DNA from: Bacillota bacterium
GTDB taxonomy: Bacteria > Bacillota > Clostridia > Acetivibrionales > DTU013
Direction of reading: 5' to 3'
Assembly (NCBI GenBank): GCA_023412665.1
Contig: JAEZCA010000049.1
Span: 1 to 41,944, forward strand
DNA: 41,944 nt
In this document: piece by piece, positions 14,410 to 23,626 of the stretch
Layout: every line of letters begins with the position of its first letter
Position numbering within the stretch: the first letter of the stretch is position 1
Position numbers and translations under genes: made by a program
The notes under the pieces: generated by a model
Told to the model about the DNA's origin: nothing
The model's input: the letters and a program-made list of their open reading frames with translations, nothing else
Database searches by the model: none

Positions 14410-17133
14410 CTATTGCCGAGGAGGAAGCAAATACAGTTTTTCTACAACGTTTCCTGTAACATATTTATTGTTGTTGTAAACCGCAGTAACGCTGATGAAG
14501 TATTTAATTCCATCTGTCAGCTTCTTAAAATCGCCGTTTGTGTATTCTAAGCTGCCGTCAAGAATGACTGATGTCGTGTTTTTATCATACACACCATAGT
14601 ATCCGTTACCCGGGTATGCAGGGGACTGATTGTTCTGCGAGATGACGAGCCTGTATTCAATGAGTTCAGGTGATTCGATCTTATCCCATTTTACAACAAG
14701 ACTGCCGTTCTCATATTCCGCTTTGGCAACAGGTGCCTTGAACAGCTCCGGATTGTCAGGACCTTCATACTTGCTGAATATTGTACTGCCGGCTACATTC
14801 TTGTCGTTGTAAACAGCGGTCACGCTGAAGTAATATGTTTCACCGCTTATAAAGTACTTGCCGAAATCACCGTTATTGTACTGGGCACTATTGTCTATGA
14901 CTGCATAATCTCTGTTCTTGTCTGTTATCCATAGCAAATCACCATTCTCCGGATAGGAGGGAGTTGAGTCGTTTTTAGAAGCAACAACCCTGTAGCCCTG
15001 CAGATTGGGTGAGTCTATCTTGTTCCACCTGATTACAAGCCTGCCGTTTTCAATACCAGAGGTGACGACGGGCGCCTGGTACAATTCAGGGTTCTCGGTG
15101 CCTTCGTACCTTATCCTGACGGTATTGCCCGCTACGTTTCTGTCATTGTATACAGCTGTTACACTGAGGTAGTATCTCTGGCCTTTTGTAAAATACTTTC
15201 CAAAATCGCCTCCGTTGTAGACATCGGCATTGTCTATTACAGCGTAGTCCTTATTTTTATCGGTTATCCAGTAAAGGTATCCGTTATCAGGATAGGATGG
15301 AGTTGAATCGTCCTTGGAAGCAACGATCCTGTAGCCCTGTAGATTTGGAGAGTCAATTTTGTTCCACCTGAGAACATGTCTTCCGTTTTCAGTTGTTATG
15401 CTCACTGACGGGGTTACATAATATTCAGGGTTATCGTTTGCCTTGTATTTTACACTGACTGTATTCCCGGCTATATTTCTGTCATTGTAGACAGCGGTTA
15501 CGCTGATGTAGTAACTCTGGTCCTTGGTGAAATACTTTCCAAAATCACCGTTACTATATGGTATGGAATTGTCTATAACCGCATAGTTTTTGTTTTTATC
15601 GGTTATCCAATAAAGATGTCCGTTCTCTGGGTAGGAGGGGGTAGAATCGTTTTTAGATGCTACTACCCGATAGCCCTGTAGGTTCGGAGAATTAATCTTA
15701 TCCCACCGGACGACTAGCCTTCCGTTTTCTTCAGTGACGGTGATCTTGGGTGCAATGTAAGCCTCCGGGCTTCCCTGACCTTCGTAGGTAAACTGTATTC
15801 CTTTGCTTGATACGACTCTGTCCTTGTAAACCGCAGATAAACTGATATAGTATTGCTGGCCTTTTATCAGATAGCTGCCGAAATCACCGTTGCTGTACTG
15901 GCTGCTGTTATCGATGAAGGCGTAGCTTTTGTTTTTGTCTGTGATGTAATATAAATGGCCATGGTAAGGGTATTCGGGGTTGGAATCATATTTGGATATA
16001 ACGACGGCATATGCCTTTAAATCACTGGAGGTGATTTTATCCCATCTGACTATATGAGTGTTGTTTTCAAATGAGATGGAAAACCTTGGCGTAGTATTCG
16101 TAGCCGGATCCTCAGGACCGTTATACGTCTTTCTTTCTGTATTGCCTGCAACGTTCCTGTCCTTGTATACAGCTGTAACGCTTATATAATATTTTTCACC
16201 CTTTTTGAGATATTTGCCGAAATCGCTGCTGCCATTATATTGTGTGCTGTTGTCAATATCCGCCAAGGTCCGGTTTTTATCTGTGATGTAATACAGATAG
16301 CCATTGTCGGGGTAAACGGGTGTTGAGTCATTCTTTGATATTACAACCGCATAACCCTGCAGTTTGTCAGAGTTTATTTTGTTCCATTTTACGACGAGCT
16401 TGTTGTTTTCTGAAGACACTGACACTGTCGGTGCTTTATAATCGTCATCATATGTGACCTTGTCGTCATCGTATGTTATTTTGTCCTCGTTGTTTTTAAA
16501 GGCTTTATAAAGCAGAGTAGCAGCCTCTGCCCTGGTAAGGCTGCTCTGGGCCTTAAACAGGTTGCTTCCGTTCTCCGTATAGCCTGAAATAAGGCCATAC
16601 TTGACTGCCAGTGCCACATACTTTCTGAGCTTTGGCGAAATTTGGCCAGCATCCGAAAACCTGTTAAGTATGCTTTCGTCGACGGATTCGTTTCCGTATC
16701 CCAGCGCTTTGACCAGCGCTACCGCCATATCTTCTCTAACGGCTGTTTCATTCGGCTTGAAATTGTCGCCTGCCGATGAGGTGTAGCCCGTCAGGTATGT
16801 TCTGGCTGATTCAACATATGGATATTCCCAATCATTCTTTTTTACGTCAAGGAAGAATGGTCTGTCTGGAGAGAATAACTGGATCCTCAGCGTCAACACC
16901 ATCATCTTAGCAAACTGGCCTCTTGTAACGATGCCGGAAGGATCGAAATTGTTGTTCCCTACGCCCTCGATAATCTTGTTTTGGAGCATCCACATTATCT
17001 GATCGTATGCCCAGTGGGACTCTTTTACATCTGAAAACCAGTATTTATCGTCAGTTGCATACACCGCTGATGTAATGGAAAACATCAGTACTATGCACAA
17101 GATGAGTGAAATGATTCCTGTTGGTTTTTTCAT
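14410..17133 (-). CDS. S-layer-homology protein with six 113-residue repeats
   Basis: This is a 907-residue exported protein. A signal peptide (KK then a hydrophobic stretch, cleaved near AVYA at about residue 26) is followed by three SLH motifs at roughly 31-82, 93-145 and 157-212, which anchor proteins to secondary cell-wall polymer. An acidic linker (ITYDDDK/VTYDDDY) leads to six tandem beta-sandwich-like repeats starting at about 234, 348, 461, 574, 687 and 800, a period of 113. Each has ENGRLVVRWDKI, YRVVASKNDSTPSYP, WITDKN and YYISVTAVY. Repeats 3-5 are closest to each other and the last is most divergent. The ATG is chosen because GGAGGAG lies about 8 bases upstream. The repeats look fibronectin-III-like. 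A structural or carbohydrate-contact role at the surface is likely; no catalytic motif is seen. Confidence 0.9.
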   Translation of the reverse strand: MKKPTGIISLILCIVLMFSITSAVYATDDKYWFSDVKESHWAYDQIMWMLQNKIIEGVGNNNFDPSGIVTRGQFAKMMVLTLRIQLFSPDRPFFLDVKKNDWEYPYVESARTYLTGYTSSAGDNFKPNETAVREDMAVALVKALGYGNESVDESILNRFSDAGQISPKLRKYVALAVKYGLISGYTENGSNLFKAQSSLTRAEAATLLYKAFKNNEDKITYDDDKVTYDDDYKAPTVSVSSENNKLVVKWNKINSDKLQGYAVVISKNDSTPVYPDNGYLYYITDKNRTLADIDNSTQYNGSSDFGKYLKKGEKYYISVTAVYKDRNVAGNTERKTYNGPEDPATNTTPRFSISFENNTHIVRWDKITSSDLKAYAVVISKYDSNPEYPYHGHLYYITDKNKSYAFIDNSSQYSNGDFGSYLIKGQQYYISLSAVYKDRVVSSKGIQFTYEGQGSPEAYIAPKITVTEENGRLVVRWDKINSPNLQGYRVVASKNDSTPSYPENGHLYWITDKNKNYAVIDNSIPYSNGDFGKYFTKDQSYYISVTAVYNDRNIAGNTVSVKYKANDNPEYYVTPSVSITTENGRHVLRWNKIDSPNLQGYRIVASKDDSTPSYPDNGYLYWITDKNKDYAVIDNADVYNGGDFGKYFTKGQRYYLSVTAVYNDRNVAGNTVRIRYEGTENPELYQAPVVTSGIENGRLVIRWNKIDSPNLQGYRVVASKNDSTPSYPENGDLLWITDKNRDYAVIDNSAQYNNGDFGKYFISGETYYFSVTAVYNDKNVAGSTIFSKYEGPDNPELFKAPVAKAEYENGSLVVKWDKIESPELIEYRLVISQNNQSPAYPGNGYYGVYDKNTTSVILDGSLEYTNGDFKKLTDGIKYFISVTAVYNNNKYVTGNVVEKLYLLPPRQ

Positions 17134-17259
17134 ACCATTATCTCCTCCCAATATATACATGTGTCTTTGTAATTATAGTATCACATATCTCTACTGGAAA
17201 TTGATTACATTATAGTGAAGTTTAATTAACAAGAATGTTACAAACACCCAATACACCCA

Positions 17260-18255
17260 TCATTCGCCTATGTCTATCAATACATCCACGTTAAAGCCGG
17301 GCAGAAGGAAATCGTCGGTATTATCCAGCTTTATGCGGATCGCCACCTGGGTCTCTCCGTTCTGGTAAACGGCTCTTCCCGGTATGTACGAGATCCTGCC
17401 CGTATAGGATCTGGTCTTGTCGGCCACAGGGGTCACTGTTGCCGATGAGCCGATCTTTATATCCTTTATGAATTCCTCTGGTATATTTGCCTCTATCTCA
17501 AGGCTGTCGGCATTCATGATGCTCAGCAGCTTACCCTGGGGACCTGCGATATCTCCCTCGGAATAGCCTATTTCATAAACGATGCCGTTGTTCACATCAC
17601 AAACAATGTCAGAGCCCTTCAGAAAGGGTTTGCTTAATTTGGCCTGCAGTAGTCGCAGGTCAGCTTCGAGTACGGACACCTCCAGGCTTTGCTGTTCATT
17701 TTCCTTACCCTTGCTGTTCTTCAGGCTGTTTATTGCATAAGTGATATCCTGAACTGTCTTTTTATCACTGTCGACGCTTTTTCTGAAGCTGTCAAGCTCA
17801 CTCTGGGATATACTGCCGGTGTAATATAGCTGCTCCTTTGTTTTAAGCTCTTCTGAAGACTTGTTATAAATGTCTCTGGCATTTCTCAGGTCATTCTGAA
17901 GCTTGTTAAGGTCATTGCCTTCAAGGAGTCTTTCTATGTTGTTTTTTGATGATGCGAGGGACAGTTCCTTTTCAGCGATCATATTTTCCATTTCCATAAT
18001 ATCCAGCGTCACAAGAGACTGACCGGATCTGACACGTTCGCCCTCTATAACACTTATCTTTTTTACAGGTGCCTGGAAATCCAATGTTATATTTTTTACA
18101 TCAGTTGCTATCACTGCTCCGAAGGCCTCAACCGTCTGCTTTATGTCTTCTCCGGGAGCCGCCGCTGCGGGAGTCGTCTCCGTCTTGTCTGAACCGCATG
18201 ATGCCGCGGTGCATGATAGTGCTATTGCCAAGAACAAAATAATCAGCTTTTTCAT
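17260..18255 (-). CDS. HlyD/RND-type adaptor lipoprotein of an ABC exporter
   Basis: The 331-residue protein starts with a lipoprotein signal whose lipobox ends at Cys20 (LSCTAASC), so it should be lipid-anchored outside the membrane. A lipoyl-like barrel half (residues 60-85) precedes a long coiled coil at about 90-205, then the second barrel half (GIVYEIGYSEGDIAG) and a beta domain ending SYTGRISYIPGRAVY...LPGFNVDVLIDIG. This is the layout of periplasmic adaptor proteins such as MacA. Its ATG overlaps the stop of the upstream ATPase gene by four bases (ATGA), so they are translationally coupled. With the ATPase and permease it makes a MacAB-like export system. The substrate is unknown. Confidence 0.9.
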   Translation of the reverse strand: MKKLIILFLAIALSCTAASCGSDKTETTPAAAAPGEDIKQTVEAFGAVIATDVKNITLDFQAPVKKISVIEGERVRSGQSLVTLDIMEMENMIAEKELSLASSKNNIERLLEGNDLNKLQNDLRNARDIYNKSSEELKTKEQLYYTGSISQSELDSFRKSVDSDKKTVQDITYAINSLKNSKGKENEQQSLEVSVLEADLRLLQAKLSKPFLKGSDIVCDVNNGIVYEIGYSEGDIAGPQGKLLSIMNADSLEIEANIPEEFIKDIKIGSSATVTPVADKTRSYTGRISYIPGRAVYQNGETQVAIRIKLDNTDDFLLPGFNVDVLIDIGE

Positions 18256-18932
18256 ATTGCTTCACTCACCTTTCCGTCTCTTACATGGATTATTCTCCGG
18301 CCATATTCGGCCGCTTCCTTTGAATGTGTTACCTGTATTATTGTCTTTCCGTTTTCACGGTTGATTTTTGCAAGCAGCTCCATGATCTCCGTACCTGTTT
18401 TAGTATCAAGATTGCCTATCGGTTCATCTGCCAGAATAATATCAGGCTGGTTGATCAGCGCCCTTGCTATTGCCACACGCTGCTGCTGGCCGCCCGACAG
18501 CTCACGGGGGGTATGGCGTCGCCTGTCTGCGAGACCTACGGTTTCAAGGATCTCATCCAAGGCCTTCCTGTGGTCTCTCAGCTTTTTTCCGTCCAGCAGG
18601 ACAGGAAGCATGATATTTTCCTCGACATTGAGGTTTGGGATCAGATTGTAGAACTGGAATATGAAGCCCATCTCCTGCCGCCGCAGCCTGCTTTCCTCAT
18701 CATCATTCATTCCGTCGAGCTCCCGGCCCTTGATCCTGATTCTGCCTGAGGACGGTTTATCCAAACCTCCTATCAAATACAGCAGAGTGCTCTTCCCTGA
18801 ACCGGATGGTCCCATGATGGAAACAAACTCGCCCTCGTCAATCCGGATGTTGATGTTTTTCAACACCTCCACCTCGACCTTGCCCATTGCATATGACTTG
18901 CTCAGGTCGATGGATTCTATTATCGCCGGCAT
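18252..18932 (-). CDS. ABC transporter ATP-binding protein (MacB/LolD type)
   Basis: The 226-residue ATPase has Walker A (GPSGSGKST), a Q-loop (QFYNLIPNL), the signature LSGGQQQRVAIARAL, Walker B (IILADEP) and the H-loop (VTHSKEAA). Sequence and length fit the LolD/MacB subfamily that partners FtsX-type permeases. I choose the ATG at 18932 because AAAGGAG is 8 bases upstream. An ATG at 18974 overlaps the end of the permease gene but adds 14 residues (NDNSVKNHK...) that do not look like the family. It is the middle gene of the three-gene minus-strand operon. Confidence 0.94.
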   Translation of the reverse strand: MPAIIESIDLSKSYAMGKVEVEVLKNINIRIDEGEFVSIMGPSGSGKSTLLYLIGGLDKPSSGRIRIKGRELDGMNDDEESRLRRQEMGFIFQFYNLIPNLNVEENIMLPVLLDGKKLRDHRKALDEILETVGLADRRRHTPRELSGGQQQRVAIARALINQPDIILADEPIGNLDTKTGTEIMELLAKINRENGKTIIQVTHSKEAAEYGRRIIHVRDGKVSEAI

Positions 18933-18966
18933 TTCAGCAGCTCCTTTATGATTTTTTACTGAGTTG

Positions 18967-21468
18967 TCATTCATATTTCAACGCTCCTATTAAATTGATT
19001 TTTGCTGATTTAAGCATTGGACTTACAGATGCGATCAGCGTGATCACAGCTCCTATAACGAAGGAACCGATTATGGTTGCCGGGTCATATAGAATTGGCA
19101 CACCCATGCCGACGGCCTTTAGAAGATGCGGCACCGCGTATGTCATCATCAATCCGGCAGATACTCCGGAAAGTCCGCCGATAATGCCGCCTGTCACTGA
19201 TTCGACAAACAGCATTGCTATGACCTGCTTCCTGCTCATGCCCACCGATCTGTACATCGCCAGTGAACGCTTGCGCTTCAGGAAGCTGATAATGTAGTTG
19301 TTGATGATGCCGAAAATGCCTATAAGAAGTGTAAGGTATGCAAAGGCCTCCATAGCATTGAAGATGCTGCTGTTCACTTCGTAATTCTCTGCTTCCAGGT
19401 CTGCTATTGTTGTCACATACTGGGATCTCCGCACATATTTTTTGCGTATAGCTTCTGCCACGGCAACCGGATCTTTATTTGTTTTGATGAATATTTCATC
19501 ATAATTGCTTTTGCCTGTATCCAGCCTGAAATACTTGTCTGCTATCATTACAATACTGCCGTTATTGAGCATCGTATCCTGAAAGCCTGCTATCCTGTAT
19601 GTGACTTCTTTTCCATTGAGAACTAGCGTGATATTATCACCCTCATTGACGCGGAACTTTTCTTTTAGGTTGGTCGACATTATCATCGCTCTCTCATTGT
19701 TTAGCGAATCTATAAGGGCCTGTGGGTCAGAGACATCCACCAGCTCCATATCAAAAAACTCAGGGAATTTTGCAGTGTTGATGCCGTATATGCCCCCCAG
19801 CTTGTTATCATACCCCGCTACATCAACACCGTACAGGGTATAGTTGAAGCATACCTGGTCCACGCCGTCGACTGTAAGCAGCGACTGTTCAAATGACCTG
19901 TCTGCGCTGTTATCAACCATATAAATATCGAAATCGGTGTTTCTGGTGTAAAAGCTGGCTATCTCATACAATACGCTGTCGCTTATGGTTGTGATAGTTA
20001 TAAGGCTTGATATTGCTATGGTCAAAAGCGCAATGTTATTCAATATGCTCTTGTTCTCCCTGAGGTTTTTCGCAGCAAGGGAGCCGATATTGCCAAACAG
20101 CGCCGAGTATATTTTCTCGAACACCAGCAGGAATCCTGATATAATGGCGGGCAGCAGCAGAATGATAGCTGATACGGACGACAGCATACTGACAGTATCA
20201 AAAACCAGGGCAAGCTCATCGGTTGAAAGCATGGGGAGGACGATCCATACTATAAGGAGCAATATACCGGCAATATATCTTCCTTTTCTGCCCTTTTCCT
20301 TCTTATCTATTGAGTTTAATACAATATCCCTGACCGGTATTTTGGAAACCTTTACGATCGGGAGTACGGAGCTGGCCAGTGATATTACAACGGCCAGGAT
20401 GAAAGCGGAAAGCATCTGGACCGGAGAGTATTCCATCGATATTTCGTATCCGACCATGTAGGACGGTGTGATAAAGGAGGTGATCAGGTAAAGTACCCCA
20501 AGACCCAGCATACAGCCGGCGGCGCCTCCGATAATGCCATAGAGGAAGCTTTCTGCCAGCAGGATCAGGTCGGTGGTGCGACTGGTCGCACCGATGCTTC
20601 TGAAGGTTCCTATTATAGGAAGACGTTCCAGCGTAATTACTTTAAATGAAGTATATATGATAAATATGCTCATGAATGCAACAATGACTGTCATCATCAT
20701 GAAGCCTGCTGCCATAGATGCAAAGCTTTCCTTTACATCTTCCATGGGGATGGGCTCTTCCACAGCGTATTGTTTATAAATACCCTTCAGCTCGGTGATG
20801 GACTGCTTGAGATCAACACCTTCCTTCAGTTTTACAAATCCCATGTTCGAGAGATTTCTGCCGCCAAGTATACCGGAGAGCGTCTGCTTGGGCACCAGCA
20901 TATTCAATGTACCGCCGGTTTCAGTGAAAAAACCATCCTTATGTGCAACAGCGCATATTATGAATTTGTGTCTTTCGTTATTTATTTCAAGTTCAATACT
21001 GTCACCTTTGTCCAGGCCATAGGTATCTGCCGCATCCTTGCTTATGATGACTCTTTTGCCGGCAAATCCTGTCACGGCATTGCCGTCTGTAGTATAGAAG
21101 GGACACATGATATTTGTATCTTCAATTGTACTGCCCCTCAGGCTGACGCTGACTGTTTTATTACTCTCCGGGGTCAGATATGCAGAACACTGAAGGGTTT
21201 CGATGATGTATTCCGCCTTTGGCAAAAACGCCTCGATTCCGGTTCTGGGAAGGAAATCCCGGGGGGAGTCGTCATTGGGATATATAACTAGATCAGCTGA
21301 TCCGAAAAACTGCTTGGCATCGGCAACAAACATATTGGACACATTGTCTGTGATAGCCTGTGATGCAAAGAAAAGAGCGCTGGACAGCGTTATGGAAAAT
21401 AGTATCAAAAATGTGCGAAGCTTTTTTTCATATATACTGCGTATTAAGAACTTTACTATAATGCCCAC
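18967..21468 (-). CDS. FtsX-type ABC transporter permease with two permease domains
   Basis: The 833-residue membrane protein has an N-terminal span (about 17-37), a large extracytoplasmic domain (about 45-245), a first FtsX-like group of spans (about 255-370) with the RSIGATSRTTDLILLAESFLYG motif, further spans near 400-455, a second outer domain (about 500-690) and a second FtsX-like group (about 700-825) with YRSVGMSRKQVIAMLFVESV. This duplicated layout lets one gene supply the whole permease. It is the first gene of the operon with the ATPase and HlyD-like lipoprotein. Start is GTG at 21468 with only a weak AGG upstream. The substrate could be a lipoprotein, peptide or antimicrobial and is not evident. 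Confidence 0.92.
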   Translation of the reverse strand: MGIIVKFLIRSIYEKKLRTFLILFSITLSSALFFASQAITDNVSNMFVADAKQFFGSADLVIYPNDDSPRDFLPRTGIEAFLPKAEYIIETLQCSAYLTPESNKTVSVSLRGSTIEDTNIMCPFYTTDGNAVTGFAGKRVIISKDAADTYGLDKGDSIELEINNERHKFIICAVAHKDGFFTETGGTLNMLVPKQTLSGILGGRNLSNMGFVKLKEGVDLKQSITELKGIYKQYAVEEPIPMEDVKESFASMAAGFMMMTVIVAFMSIFIIYTSFKVITLERLPIIGTFRSIGATSRTTDLILLAESFLYGIIGGAAGCMLGLGVLYLITSFITPSYMVGYEISMEYSPVQMLSAFILAVVISLASSVLPIVKVSKIPVRDIVLNSIDKKEKGRKGRYIAGILLLIVWIVLPMLSTDELALVFDTVSMLSSVSAIILLLPAIISGFLLVFEKIYSALFGNIGSLAAKNLRENKSILNNIALLTIAISSLITITTISDSVLYEIASFYTRNTDFDIYMVDNSADRSFEQSLLTVDGVDQVCFNYTLYGVDVAGYDNKLGGIYGINTAKFPEFFDMELVDVSDPQALIDSLNNERAMIMSTNLKEKFRVNEGDNITLVLNGKEVTYRIAGFQDTMLNNGSIVMIADKYFRLDTGKSNYDEIFIKTNKDPVAVAEAIRKKYVRRSQYVTTIADLEAENYEVNSSIFNAMEAFAYLTLLIGIFGIINNYIISFLKRKRSLAMYRSVGMSRKQVIAMLFVESVTGGIIGGLSGVSAGLMMTYAVPHLLKAVGMGVPILYDPATIIGSFVIGAVITLIASVSPMLKSAKINLIGALKYE

Positions 21469-21552
21469 TTATTTACCTGACCCTTCCATTTTAACTCAAC
21501 GGATAATACGATATATGTATTTGAGTGTCTGAAAAATTTTTAATACCTTTTT

Positions 21553-21643
21553 ACTGCTGATGTAAGAAAAAATTTCTACTAAGCGTATTTTGCGGAGCAA
21601 ATTATCGCCTATCGAAAATTTACTTTGAATTATGTGTTATAAT
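21553..21643 (+). repeat. Interrupted copy of the dispersed intergenic repeat
   Basis: CTGCTGATGTAAGAAAAAAT is followed by TTTCTAC, as in the copy at 26.6 kb, then about 30 unrelated bases including AGCAAATTATCGCCT, then ATCGAAAATTTACTTTGAAT and GTGTTATAAT. It lies 115 bases before the agmatinase-family start. The remaining gap 21469-21757 shows nothing else clear. Confidence 0.6.
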
Positions 21644-21757
21644 CGTATCAATGATGTGCTCAGTGCGCCTTTGGCGGAATGGGCGTTTTGACAGTTTTAG
21701 AAAATACCCGTTCCTGCCTGCTGGCGATGGAACGGCCAGGATTCCGGAGGGTTTTTA

Positions 21758-22606
21758 ATGAGCGGATTAATGCTTCCAAGATTCATGGGCTGTGATGCCT
21801 GTATGGAGAATAGTGATATCGTAATTTTCGGCGCCGGTTTTGACGGCACCGTCAGCTATCGTCCGGGCTCCAGGTTCGGTCCTCAGGCAATGCGCTCTGA
21901 GTTTTACGGACTTGAGACATATTCGCCTGCCCTCGGGCGTGATTTGTCGGATATTGCAGTATGTGACAGCGGTGATCTTGAACTTCCTTTCGGTAATGTG
22001 GGAGCGGCTCTTGAAATGATAGGGAGTACTGCTGCCAACATCGTCAGGGTAGGGAAAAAGCCATTTATGATAGGTGGCGAGCACCTGGTCACACTGCCGG
22101 CTTTCGAAGCGGTCTATAAAAGGTATCCCGAAGTTTGTCTGCTGCATCTGGATGCTCATACCGACCTTCGGGAAGAATATCTGGGGGAAAAAATGTCCCA
22201 TTCCAGCGTTGTCAGGAGAATATGGGATATTATCGGCGATGGGCGGATATGGCAGCTGGGCATACGCAGCGGGCTCAGGGAAGAATTCGACTGGGCCAGG
22301 GAAGGACATACAAATCTGCGTCCATTCGACCTTTCGGCGGCAGATGAAGCGGCGGCGGAGCTCACAGGCAAGCCGGTCTATCTGACTATCGACCTGGATG
22401 TGCTGGATCCGTCGATAATGCCGGGCACAGGGACACCCGAACCGGGAGGAGTTACTTACAGGGAGCTTCAGAAGGCTTTATGCAGCTTTGTGGGTCTGAA
22501 CATAGTCGCGGCGGATGTTGTTGAACTGGCGCCTCATCTGGACAGCTCCGGTGTGTCTACAGCGGCAGCCTGCAAGGTGATGCGCGAGGTGCTTCTGCTA
22601 ATGTGA
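21758..22606 (+). CDS. speB: Agmatinase / arginase-family ureohydrolase
   Basis: The 282-residue enzyme belongs to the ureohydrolase family, which hydrolyses guanidino compounds to urea with a two-manganese centre. All metal ligands are present: H109 in GGEH, D132, H134 and D136 in LDAHTD, and D212 and D214 in TIDLDVLDPS. The length and the TGTPEPGG motif fit agmatinase (agmatine to putrescine plus urea) better than arginase, but substrate calls in this family are unreliable. The ATG has GGAGGG 8 bases upstream. No spermidine synthase or other polyamine gene is adjacent. A promoter may lie in or near the dispersed repeat upstream. Confidence 0.88.
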   Translation: MSGLMLPRFMGCDACMENSDIVIFGAGFDGTVSYRPGSRFGPQAMRSEFYGLETYSPALGRDLSDIAVCDSGDLELPFGNVGAALEMIGSTAANIVRVGKKPFMIGGEHLVTLPAFEAVYKRYPEVCLLHLDAHTDLREEYLGEKMSHSSVVRRIWDIIGDGRIWQLGIRSGLREEFDWAREGHTNLRPFDLSAADEAAAELTGKPVYLTIDLDVLDPSIMPGTGTPEPGGVTYRELQKALCSFVGLNIVAADVVELAPHLDSSGVSTAAACKVMREVLLLM

Positions 22607-22684
22607 TGCGTTCTTAGTAAGTGTCTGACTGACGTGTCAGGCATGCCAGTTAGTCGCTTATCTGCAGTCGCTTATTTTTTAAGT

Positions 22685-22738
22685 AGTTGTTAGCAGTCAG
22701 CTATTTGCAATCGCAAATTAGCAATCAGCTTTTTGCAG
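22685..22738 (+). repeat. Short direct repeat downstream of the agmatinase gene
   Basis: TTAGCAGTCAGCTATTTGCA and TTAGCAATCAGCTTTTTGCA are near-identical 20-mers separated by about eight bases. They lie between convergent genes. Related AGTCGCTTAT words precede them. Confidence 0.5.
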
Positions 22739-22774
22739 TGAGTTTTTTGTTAGCAGTTTATTCGGGAACGCTGT

Positions 22775-23626
22775 TCACATGCCTGCTTTGCGGTAGTAAG
22801 TGGGCGAGCAGCCCTTTACCTGCTTGAATATCCTGTTAAAGGTGGGCAGGCTGTTGAAGCCCGATTCCATAGCAATATCCAGCACAGGCATCTCGGTAGA
22901 TTTGAGCAGCTTTTCGGCGTGCTTTATCCTGTATGTATTCAGGTAGCTGAGGAAGCTCTGGCCTGTGTACTCTTTGAAAAGCCTTGAAAAATAGTATTCG
23001 CTGAAGCCTGCAGCCCGGGACGCGTCTTTTAGCGTTACCTGCAGAGGAAAGTTCTTTTCGATGTACTCGAAAGCCTTGTTTATCTGCTGCAGACCGGCTA
23101 TTTTCTTACTGCTGCTGTTATTGCTGTCTAAAAAGGATTTTAAGTGGTTTCTTGAAATGAGCACTATTAAATCGAATATTCTGGCATTGATAGACAGGGC
23201 ATAGGCGTAGTCCTTGTTCTCGTGCTCTCTTATAAGCTGCAGGATGCACATTTCTATGGAGCTTTGCAGTCCCGGTTCCTCGCTTCTGCAAATCCTTACG
23301 GTCCTTTCCATGAAAGGCCTTATGTCGTTTATTCCACCGAAACCGTCGAGGGTCGAGATGTTGAACTGTATGAAATATTGCTTGCCGTTCTTGCTGCAGG
23401 CTGTTATTTCATGGATCTCACCGGTCGGTATCAGGAGCAGGTCGCCTTCAGAAAGCGGGTATTCAGTGCCCGAGACGCTGATGCGGCAGGTGCCTGCGGC
23501 ATTGTAAGCGAGTTCGACTGCGTTGTGCCAGTGCATGGGGTACTGCATTTCGTTAGTGTTTTCCACCAACCGGAATGGGTAACGTTCAGTAAATATGTCC
23601 TTTTCATGAAGGCCTTCCAGTCTCAT
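22775..23626 (-). CDS. AraC-family transcriptional regulator
   Basis: The 283-residue regulator has an N-terminal cupin-like sensing domain (MHWHNAVELAYNAAGTC and EGDLLLIPTGEIHEI, residues about 30-75) and two C-terminal helix-turn-helix motifs: TLKDASRAAGFSEYYFSRLF and the signature PVLDIAMESGFNSLPTFNRIFKQ. Such proteins usually respond to sugars and control nearby carbohydrate genes. It lies downstream of and on the same strand as the GH3 gene, 500 bases away, so GH3 is a candidate target by proximity only. The ATG at 23626 is preferred: GAGG lies 7 bases upstream, while the GTG at 23632 is almost on top of it. Confidence 0.92.
   Translation of the reverse strand: MRLEGLHEKDIFTERYPFRLVENTNEMQYPMHWHNAVELAYNAAGTCRISVSGTEYPLSEGDLLLIPTGEIHEITACSKNGKQYFIQFNISTLDGFGGINDIRPFMERTVRICRSEEPGLQSSIEMCILQLIREHENKDYAYALSINARIFDLIVLISRNHLKSFLDSNNSSSKKIAGLQQINKAFEYIEKNFPLQVTLKDASRAAGFSEYYFSRLFKEYTGQSFLSYLNTYRIKHAEKLLKSTEMPVLDIAMESGFNSLPTFNRIFKQVKGCSPTYYRKAGM

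Noticed and set aside
22619..22670. Terminator after the agmatinase-family gene
   Set aside because: Partial inverted repeats around CTGAC/GTCAG exist, but pairing is ambiguous and no T-run follows directly.
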